NCBI RefSeq assembly: GCF_905207935.1
Contig: NZ_CAJLNI010000059.1
Coordinates: 1-11,513, forward strand
From: an uncultured Haemophilus sp.
Lineage (GTDB): Bacteria; Pseudomonadota; Gammaproteobacteria; Enterobacterales; Pasteurellaceae
Length of the DNA: 11,513 bases
Reading direction: 5' to 3'
Made by a program: the position numbers and the translations under genes. Positions within the stretch are counted from its first letter, which is position 1, and each line of letters starts with the position of its first letter. This document shows positions 6,338 to 11,513 of this stretch, piece after piece. The notes under the pieces are model-generated. The model ran no database searches. It saw only the letters and a list, made by a program, of their open reading frames with translations, and was not told where the DNA came from.

Positions 6338-6913
6338 ATGTCAGAACAAGCACAAAACTTAAATGAAAATGAAGAACTTGTTGAAGAAGTTCAGCAGGAA
6401 ACCACAGCAACGGAAGATCCGTTAGAAGAAGCGATTGCCCGTGTACAAGAACTTGAAGAACAATTAAAAGCACAAGTAGAAGAAACCTCTAAAAAAGAGC
6501 AAGATTTATTGCTCCGTACGCGTGCAGAAATTGATAATATGCGTCGTCGTAGCGAACAAGACATCGAAAAAGCACATAAATTTGCGCTCGAAAAATTCTC
6601 AAAAGACATTTTAAATACCATTGATAACTTAGAGCGTGCGCTTGCCACACCAGCCAATAAGGAAGATGAAAACATCAAAGCCCTATTCGATGGCGTCGAG
6701 CTGACTTTAAAAGAGTTACTCTCAACGGTTTCTCGCTTTGGTGTCGAGCCTGTTGGTGCAGTAGGTGATACCTTTAATCCAGATCTTCACCAAGCTATCT
6801 CTATGCAACCAGCAGAAGGCTTTGCAACGAATCAAATCACTACCGTTTTACAAAAAGGTTATACCTTAAATGGTCGAGTGATTCGCCCAGCCATGGTAAT
6901 GGTTGCAGCTTAA
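6338..6913 (+). CDS. grpE: GrpE, nucleotide exchange factor of DnaK
   Basis: GrpE releases ADP from the chaperone DnaK (Hsp70) and acts as a dimer in the cytosol. The 191-residue protein has the family layout: an acidic disordered N-terminus (about 1-30, rich in Glu/Gln), a long helix for dimerisation (about 35-100, including the conserved RTRAEIDNMRRR), and the C-terminal beta domain with GVEPVGAVGDTFNPDLHQAIS and the ending VLQKGYTLNGRVIRPAMVMVA. The ATG at 6338 is preferred over the ATG at 6326 because the GGAG ribosome binding site overlaps the upstream ATG. It is followed by a strong terminator, so it is probably transcribed alone; dnaK is not adjacent. Confidence 0.97.
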   Translation: MSEQAQNLNENEELVEEVQQETTATEDPLEEAIARVQELEEQLKAQVEETSKKEQDLLLRTRAEIDNMRRRSEQDIEKAHKFALEKFSKDILNTIDNLERALATPANKEDENIKALFDGVELTLKELLSTVSRFGVEPVGAVGDTFNPDLHQAISMQPAEGFATNQITTVLQKGYTLNGRVIRPAMVMVAA

Positions 6914-6930
6914 TTTCTTTTCTATGACTT

Positions 6931-6962
6931 AAAGAGCGGACGATTTTTCGTCCGTTTTTTTT
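6931..6962 (+). terminator. grpE terminator
   Basis: A 7-bp stem CGGACGA / TCGTCCG (6937-6943 and 6948-6954) with a TTTT loop is followed by eight Ts. This is a textbook intrinsic terminator, 23 bases after the grpE stop. Confidence 0.93.
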
Positions 6963-6975
6963 ATTGCCAAAAATC

Positions 6976-6989
6976 TTGACATAGATCAA
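6976..6989. promoter_or_regulatory. FNR binding site upstream of nrdD
   Basis: TTGACATAGATCAA matches the FNR consensus TTGAT-N4-ATCAA at 9 of 10 positions. FNR is the oxygen-sensing activator of anaerobic genes, and the gene downstream is the anaerobic ribonucleotide reductase. A possible -10 box (AATAAT) lies at the distance typical of a class II FNR promoter. Confidence 0.75.
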
Positions 6990-7011
6990 ATTTATTAAAA
7001 AATAATTTGAG

Positions 7012-7017
7012 AATAAT
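7012..7017 (+). promoter_or_regulatory. Possible FNR-dependent -10 box (upstream nrdD promoter)
   Basis: AATAAT (5/6) is centred 32 bases from the middle of the FNR site. The implied start near 7024 would put the FNR site at about -41.5, the class II position. The leader would be about 158 bases and would run through the NrdR region. Confidence 0.45.
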
Positions 7018-7093
7018 TATCAACAAAAACACTCTTTCCTCCCAGGTTTAGCAAGGTTTCACCTTAATTCCAGCCATCAAAAAACAGCAAATA

Positions 7094-7109
7094 ATACTAC
7101 ATATTGTGT
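7094..7109. promoter_or_regulatory. NrdR box 1
   Basis: Matches the NrdR box consensus acaCwAtATaTwGtgt at 14 of 16 positions, including the CTA core and the TTGTGT half. NrdR represses ribonucleotide reductase genes when dATP is high. It lies immediately upstream of the -35 box of the proximal nrdD promoter. Confidence 0.8.
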
Positions 7110-7110
7110 G

Positions 7111-7139
7111 TTGATCTGTTAAATAAAACTATATATAGT
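7111..7139 (+). promoter_or_regulatory. Proximal nrdD promoter
   Basis: TTGATC (7111-7116) and TATAGT (7134-7139) are 17 bases apart (4/6 and 5/6). The -10 box lies inside NrdR box 2, so bound NrdR should block it. Start expected near 7146, just before a T9 run (7147-7155). Confidence 0.6.
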
Positions 7140-7141
7140 GC
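7126..7141. promoter_or_regulatory. NrdR box 2
   Basis: AAACTATATATAGTGC carries the full CTATATATAGTG core of the NrdR consensus. It begins exactly 32 bases after box 1, which is about three helical turns and the spacing usual for NrdR box pairs, and covers the -10 box. Confidence 0.82.
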
Positions 7142-7181
7142 TTTCGTTTTTTTTTAAAGTAGCCTATATAGGAGTCATAAA

Positions 7182-9308
7182 ATGAATGCTTTCTTCGTGA
7201 TTAAGCGTGATGGTTCACGAATTGGGTTTGACCTACAACGTATTACTAATGCCATCAAAAAAGCGGCAAGTGCGGTCAATATTGTTGATGAAATGTATAT
7301 CCATGATCTGAGTCAGCAGATTAATACTGAAATTTTTAGTCACTATCAGCATGAAATTGATATCAACCAGATTCAAAAAATCGTTGAAAATCACTTAATG
7401 ACAAGCAAGTATCCACAAATTGCACGTGCCTATATTGAATATCGTCACGATCGCGACCTTGCTCGTGAAAAACGCAGTCAATTAACCAAAGAAATTGAAG
7501 GGCTGATTGAGCAAAGCAACGTCGAATTGCTTAACGAAAATGCGAATAAAGATGCGAAAGTGATCCCTACCCAACGTGATTTACTGGCGGGTATTGTGGC
7601 AAAACATTATGCCAAACGTCACATTCTGCCAAGAGATGTTGTTGAAGCCCATGAAAAAGGCGAAATCCATTATCACGACTTAGACTACGCGCCATTTTTC
7701 CCAATGTTTAACTGCATGCTGGTTGATCTAAAAGGCATGCTTTCGCATGGTTTTAAAATGGGTAATGCCGAAATTGAACCGCCTAAATCTATCGGCACAG
7801 CAACAGCGGTTACTGCACAAATTATTGCTCAAGTAGCCAGCCATATTTATGGCGGTACAACCATTAATCGCATTGATGAAGTGCTTGCGCCTTATGTTCA
7901 ACTCAGTTTCGAAAAACATTTAAAAAATGCTGCACAATGGCAAATTCCAGATGCTGAAGGTTATGCAAAAGCACTAATTGAAAAAGAATGTTTTGATGCG
8001 TTTCAATCCCTTGAATATGAAGTTAATACGCTCCATACGTCAAATGGCCAAACGCCATTTGTCACCTTTGGTTTTGGCTTAGGCACAAGTTGGCAAGAAC
8101 GTTTAATTCAACAGTCGATTTTGAAAAACCGTATTCGTGGTTTGGGTAAAAATCATAAAACACCGGTCTTCCCTAAACTGGTTTTTACCATTAAAAAAGG
8201 CATTAACCAAAACGAACAAGATCCGAACTATGATATTAAAAAACTGGCATTAGAATGCGCATCAAAACGCATGTATCCAGATATTTTAAACTATGATCAA
8301 GTGGTTAAAGTCACTGGCTCATTCAAAGCCCCAATGGGTTGTCGTAGCTTCTTGGGAGCCTATGAAGAAAACGGTCATGAAGTGCATGATGGTCGCAATA
8401 ATCTAGGCGTGGTGAGTTTAAATCTACCTCGTATTGCTCTTGAAGCACAAGGAAATGAAGAAAAATTCTACCGCACTTTAAATGAACGCTTAGCCCTCGC
8501 GAAGAAAGCCTTGCTTACACGTATTGCTCGCCTAGAAAATACTAAAGCCCGTGTCGCGCCAATTCTTTATATGGAAGGTGCTTGCGGCGTTCGATTAAAA
8601 GCTGATGATAAGGTTGCGGATATTTTCAAAAATGGCCGAGCATCAATTTCTTTAGGCTATATTGGCATTCACGAAACCATCAATGCACTGTATAAACAAG
8701 GGCATATTTTTGACGATGAACAACTACGCGAAAAAGGCATCGCGATTGTGCGTCGTTTAAGTGAAGCAGTCAAACAATGGCAGAAAGAAACTGGCTATGC
8801 ATTTAGCCTTTATTCCACACCAAGTGAAAACTTGTGCGATCGCTTCTGTCGTTTAGATACCAAACAATTTGGTGTCATTGAAGGCGTTACCGATAAAGGC
8901 TACTACACTAACAGCTATCACTTAGATGTAGAGAAAAAAGTGAATCCATACGATAAATTAGACTTTGAAATGCCTTATCCTGAATTAGCAAGCGGGGGCT
9001 TTATTTGTTATGGCGAATACCCAAATATTCAACATAATCTGAAGGCACTCGAAGATGTGTGGGATTATAGCTATGATCGCGTACCTTATTACGGCACCAA
9101 CACGCCAATTGATGAATGTTACGAATGTGGTTTCACCGGAGAATTTAATTGCACAAGTAAAGGCTTTGTTTGCCCGAAATGCGGTAATCATGACAGTGCA
9201 AAAGTCTCTGTAACCCGACGAGTTTGCGGTTATCTCGGCAGTCCTGATGCTCGCCCATTCAATGCGGGTAAACAGGAAGAAGTAAAACGCCGTGTAAAAC
9301 ATCTATAA
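7182..9308 (+). CDS. nrdD: Anaerobic (class III) ribonucleoside-triphosphate reductase
   Basis: Reduces ribonucleoside triphosphates to deoxyribonucleotides for DNA synthesis without oxygen, using a glycyl radical made by the activase NrdG. The 708 residues match the E. coli protein (712). In order: an ATP-cone allosteric domain (about 3-95, starting FVIKRDGSR), the ten-stranded catalytic barrel with active-site Cys178 (PMFNCML) and Cys387 (PMGCRSF), a zinc site formed by Cys646, Cys649, Cys664 and Cys667, and the glycyl radical loop RVCGYLG with Gly683. All key residues are two positions after the E. coli numbering, so the enzyme looks intact. The ATG at 7182 follows GGAG 7 bases away. The activase gene nrdG, beside nrdD in E. 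coli, is not next to it here. FNR and NrdR sites lie upstream. Confidence 0.98.
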   Translation: MNAFFVIKRDGSRIGFDLQRITNAIKKAASAVNIVDEMYIHDLSQQINTEIFSHYQHEIDINQIQKIVENHLMTSKYPQIARAYIEYRHDRDLAREKRSQLTKEIEGLIEQSNVELLNENANKDAKVIPTQRDLLAGIVAKHYAKRHILPRDVVEAHEKGEIHYHDLDYAPFFPMFNCMLVDLKGMLSHGFKMGNAEIEPPKSIGTATAVTAQIIAQVASHIYGGTTINRIDEVLAPYVQLSFEKHLKNAAQWQIPDAEGYAKALIEKECFDAFQSLEYEVNTLHTSNGQTPFVTFGFGLGTSWQERLIQQSILKNRIRGLGKNHKTPVFPKLVFTIKKGINQNEQDPNYDIKKLALECASKRMYPDILNYDQVVKVTGSFKAPMGCRSFLGAYEENGHEVHDGRNNLGVVSLNLPRIALEAQGNEEKFYRTLNERLALAKKALLTRIARLENTKARVAPILYMEGACGVRLKADDKVADIFKNGRASISLGYIGIHETINALYKQGHIFDDEQLREKGIAIVRRLSEAVKQWQKETGYAFSLYSTPSENLCDRFCRLDTKQFGVIEGVTDKGYYTNSYHLDVEKKVNPYDKLDFEMPYPELASGGFICYGEYPNIQHNLKALEDVWDYSYDRVPYYGTNTPIDECYECGFTGEFNCTSKGFVCPKCGNHDSAKVSVTRRVCGYLGSPDARPFNAGKQEEVKRRVKHL
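7268..7276 (+). repeat. DNA uptake signal
   Basis: Exact copy in nrdD encoding part of the ATP-cone (SAV, residues 30-32). Confidence 0.9.
8470..8478 (-). repeat. DNA uptake signal
   Basis: Exact copy on the minus strand within nrdD. Confidence 0.9.
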
Positions 9309-9330
9309 TGGTCATTTCGTTATTATGATA

Positions 9331-9360
9331 AAATAGCTCATCAAAAGTGAGCTATTTTTA
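9331..9360 (+). terminator. nrdD terminator
   Basis: An 11-bp stem AAAATAGCTCA / TGAGCTATTTT with a 7-base loop, ending in TTTTT, 22 bases after the nrdD stop. It separates nrdD from the next gene. Confidence 0.88.
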
Positions 9361-9383
9361 TTTCAATAAAGAAGGAAAATACA

Positions 9384-9965
9384 ATGCCAACACTTGCTCA
9401 GATTACCCAATCCATCATGCAAGATCCCGATAATCAATCCTTTACAGTAAAGGGTATAGAACCGCTTTTTGCCGCGCCAACTACCGCTCGTATTAATATT
9501 GTCGGACAAGCGCCAGGAATTAAAGCCCAAGAAAGTCGTTTATACTGGAATGATAAAAGCGGTGATCGCCTGCGTGAATGGCTGGGCGTGGATCGTGATA
9601 CCTTTTATCACTCCGGTATGTTTGCAGTCATCCCGATGGATTTTTATTACCCAGGCAAAGGCAAATCGGGTGATTTACCGCCACGCAAAGGCTTTACAGA
9701 GAAATGGCATGCACCAATTTTAGCAAACTTACCCAATATCGAGCTCACCATTCTTATAGGGCAATATGCACAAAAATATTATTTACCAGAAAACGAGCTT
9801 AATGTGACTGAAGCGGTTCGCCATTTCCGTGATTTTCTCCCTCACTTTCTCCCGCTCGTTCACCCTTCTCCACGGAACCAAATCTGGCTCAAGAAAAATC
9901 CATGGTTTGAACTAGAGATTATCCCCGTATTACAAAAGCAAGTTAAAGCGATTTTATCTCGTTAA
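9384..9965 (+). CDS. Uracil-DNA glycosylase superfamily protein
   Basis: A 193-residue protein with the two hallmark motifs of the uracil-DNA glycosylase fold: GQAPG at 41-45, in the position of the water-activating motif 1, and HPSPRN at 160-165, the DNA-minor-groove motif 2 with its conserved His. Between them TILIGQYAQKYYL (122-134) is the third core strand. It has no cysteine at all, so it cannot hold the iron-sulfur cluster of family 4/5 enzymes, and it is not the classical Ung, which has GQDPYH. It belongs to a less studied cytosolic subgroup found in many proteobacteria; base excision of uracil or another damaged base is likely but unproven. The ATG at 9384 follows AAGGAAA. It stands alone between the nrdD terminator and an uptake-signal terminator. 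Confidence 0.88.
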   Translation: MPTLAQITQSIMQDPDNQSFTVKGIEPLFAAPTTARINIVGQAPGIKAQESRLYWNDKSGDRLREWLGVDRDTFYHSGMFAVIPMDFYYPGKGKSGDLPPRKGFTEKWHAPILANLPNIELTILIGQYAQKYYLPENELNVTEAVRHFRDFLPHFLPLVHPSPRNQIWLKKNPWFELEIIPVLQKQVKAILSR

Positions 9966-9995
9966 TTTATCTCGCTAAATTGATATTCAACTATG

Positions 9996-10004
9996 AAGTG
10001 CGGT
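9996..10004 (+). repeat. DNA uptake signal with a decayed inverted partner
   Basis: Exact copy. Its inverted partner at 10024-10032 differs by one base. Confidence 0.92.
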
Positions 10005-10038
10005 CAAAAAGCATCCAGTTTTGACTGCACTTTTCTTT
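9996..10038 (+). terminator. Terminator of the glycosylase-like gene, built from an uptake signal pair
   Basis: A 14-base arm beginning with an exact uptake signal (9996-10009) pairs with 10019-10032 and is followed by a T-rich run. The second arm has ACTGCACTT instead of ACCGCACTT, so the stem keeps a G-U pair in RNA while the second uptake signal is lost. Confidence 0.85.
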
Positions 10039-10085
10039 TATTATAATCAATTTTTAGTATGCATTATTTCCTGACTGAGGCCTGT

Positions 10086-10096
10086 TATGCTAAAAT
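10086..10096 (+). promoter_or_regulatory. Extended -10 promoter of the transporter gene
   Basis: TATGC-TAAAAT is an extended -10 element. No good -35 box is seen at 17 bases (TTCCTG). The element sits between the arms of a short inverted repeat, AGGCC (10078-10082) and GGCCT (10101-10105), which could be part of an operator. Confidence 0.5.
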
Positions 10097-10124
10097 CGCC
10101 GGCCTTAAAAATATAGGAAAAAAT

Positions 10125-11513
10125 ATGCAAGTAATATCTGTCACAAAATCTCAGCGAAAAGCATGGAATAAACAAACTATTATATTCCTTTCTGATGTAG
10201 CTCTCTTTTTTATTCTACTCAATACACTTCCTTTTGCCCCTGCTGAGAATAAAGGATTATCTTTACTCGCATTTGTGGCCATTCTATGGCTCACCGAAGC
10301 AGTTAGTGTAACCATCACTGCATTATTCGTTCCAATTCTATCTGTTCTATTAGGATTAGCTGATAGTCGCGAAGCCCTCGTAGCCTTTGCAGATCCAACT
10401 ATCTTTTTATTCTTCGGTGGTTTTGCACTTGCAACAGCATTAAATGTGCAAAAGATCGACCAAATGATCGCTAATAAAATCATGCAGTTAGCGCGGGGTC
10501 GGTTATCTGTTGCTGTACTCTATTTATTCGTCGCAACAGCATTTTTGTCCATGTGGATGAGCAATACCGCTACTGCTGCAATGATGATCCCACTTTCAAT
10601 GACTATCTTAAGTCAGTTAGACCGCAATAAAGATCACAATACTTATGTATTTGTGTTATTGGGTATTGCCTACAGTGCCACTATTGGGGGGATGGGTACG
10701 CTTGTGGGAAGCCCTCCTAATGCCATCGCTGCCTCTCAGCTTCATTTAGGTTTTGCTGACTGGTTAATGTATGGTACGCCAGTCATGTTAATTTTGTTCC
10801 CTGTAATTATTGGTTGGTTATACCTTGTTTTTAAACCCAAACTTGGCCTTCGTTTTGATGCGGAATTTGCCAAAATTCACATGACGAAAAAACGTATTTT
10901 AACCTTAACTATCTTTGTGACCGTGGCAATTCTTTGGATTTTTGGTGGTTACATCAATCCAATTCTTTCTCAATTATTAGGTTTACCAAAACCCATTGGC
11001 AGTTTTGACAGTATGGTTGCCCTATCGGCTGCAATCGTCATTTGTGTAACAGGTATCGCAAGTTGGAAAGAAATACAAGACAATACAGAATGGGGGGTGT
11101 TGTTCCTTTTCGGTGGCGGTTTAACCTTAAGCTCAGTATTGACTCAATCTGGCGCAAGCAAAATCATGGCAGATGGCATTGTCTTCATCATTGAAGGAGG
11201 CCACTACTATGTGATGGCATTAATTGTTGCAGCCTTTATTGTCTGCTTGACTGAATTTACGTCAAACACGGCAAGTGCAGCCTTACTTGTTCCAATCTTT
11301 ATTTCTATCGCACAAGCACTGAATATGCCACCTCTTGGTTTTGCGATGATTATCGGCTTAGGTGCATCTTGTGCCTTTATGATGCCGGTTGGTACACCGC
11401 CGAATGCAATTGTGTACTCCACAGGCTTTGTTAAACAATTCGAAATGATCCGCGTTGGTAAATTTATTGATTTAACCTGTATGGTCATTATTGCAACCAT
11501 TGCTTATCTATTC
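10125..11513 (+). CDS. DASS/SLC13-family sodium:dicarboxylate (divalent anion) symporter, 3' end outside window
   Basis: The reading frame is open from the ATG at 10125 to the window edge (463 codons, no stop), so it is cut by the window and not known to be broken. It encodes a polytopic inner membrane transporter of the DASS family, the relatives of VcINDY, which import C4-dicarboxylates or similar anions with sodium. Both sodium-site SNT motifs are present: MSNTATAAMMIP (Ser146-Thr148) and TSNTASAALLVP (Ser380-Thr382), as are the paired helix-hairpin loops GSPPNAI and GTPPNAIVY. These mark the two inverted repeats of the fold. The family is about 460-490 residues, so only a few C-terminal residues may be missing. 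AGGAAA precedes the start. The substrate (succinate, malate, tartrate, citrate or sulfate) cannot be told from sequence. Confidence 0.93.
   Translation, partial: MQVISVTKSQRKAWNKQTIIFLSDVALFFILLNTLPFAPAENKGLSLLAFVAILWLTEAVSVTITALFVPILSVLLGLADSREALVAFADPTIFLFFGGFALATALNVQKIDQMIANKIMQLARGRLSVAVLYLFVATAFLSMWMSNTATAAMMIPLSMTILSQLDRNKDHNTYVFVLLGIAYSATIGGMGTLVGSPPNAIAASQLHLGFADWLMYGTPVMLILFPVIIGWLYLVFKPKLGLRFDAEFAKIHMTKKRILTLTIFVTVAILWIFGGYINPILSQLLGLPKPIGSFDSMVALSAAIVICVTGIASWKEIQDNTEWGVLFLFGGGLTLSSVLTQSGASKIMADGIVFIIEGGHYYVMALIVAAFIVCLTEFTSNTASAALLVPIFISIAQALNMPPLGFAMIIGLGASCAFMMPVGTPPNAIVYSTGFVKQFEMIRVGKFIDLTCMVIIATIAYLF

Noticed and set aside
7001..7023. Fur-like or second FNR palindrome (TTGAG...ATCAA)
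   Set aside because: The half-sites are 7 bases apart instead of 4, and the Fur match is weak.
7053..7072. Small AAGGT/ACCTT hairpin in the nrdD leader as a riboswitch
   Set aside because: Only five base pairs and no conserved riboswitch core can be recognised.
9469..9723. Plus-strand 84-codon frame inside the glycosylase-like gene
   Set aside because: It overlaps the motif-bearing frame and has no start signal.
10151..11500. Minus-strand frames at 10151-10483 and 11207-11500
   Set aside because: They are antisense to the transporter gene, whose conserved motifs lie on the plus strand throughout.
1..11513. Novel defence system, mobile island or biosynthetic cluster
   Set aside because: All but one gene belong to well-known housekeeping or transport families, uptake signals are spread throughout, and no mobility genes, flanking repeats or composition shift were seen.

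Overview
The window is ordinary, gene-dense chromosome from a Pasteurellaceae bacterium, most likely Haemophilus (H. influenzae / H. parainfluenzae group). The main evidence is ten exact copies, on both strands, of the 9-base DNA uptake signal AAGTGCGGT, where about 0.1 would be expected by chance. It is the Hin-type uptake signal, not the Apl-type. The AT-rich base composition, closely spaced genes and gene content agree. No transposase, integrase, phage gene, CRISPR array, rRNA or tRNA was seen, and no gap between genes exceeds 300 bases; the longest is 6914-7181.

Layout. Positions 77-6207 are all on the minus strand. In transcription order they are nadK (NAD kinase), recN (SOS recombination repair), metK (S-adenosylmethionine synthetase), sprT (SprT-family metalloprotein), an Opa-type outer membrane barrel protein, yffB (ArsC/Spx-like thioredoxin fold) and an unrecognised four-helix membrane protein. 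From 6338 to the end all genes are on the plus strand: grpE (DnaK nucleotide exchange factor), nrdD (anaerobic class III ribonucleotide reductase), a uracil-DNA glycosylase-superfamily protein, and a DASS/SLC13-type sodium:dicarboxylate transporter that runs off the right edge. nadK and grpE diverge from a shared 130-base promoter region.

The genes do not form one system. Most are single-gene units, each ended by an intrinsic terminator. Two of these terminators are built from inverted uptake signals. The regulatory DNA is unusually readable: a LexA box in front of recN, tandem MetJ boxes on the metK promoter, and an FNR site plus a well-spaced NrdR box pair in front of nrdD.

I found no undescribed multi-gene system. 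The most interesting signals are regulatory. A long inverted repeat between nadK and recN encloses the SOS promoter of recN. A read-through nadK transcript would fold it into a hairpin that hides the recN ribosome binding site, while mRNA started at the recN promoter would lack one arm. A similar, weaker arrangement precedes yffB, and possibly sprT. nrdD appears to have two tandem promoters under different control.
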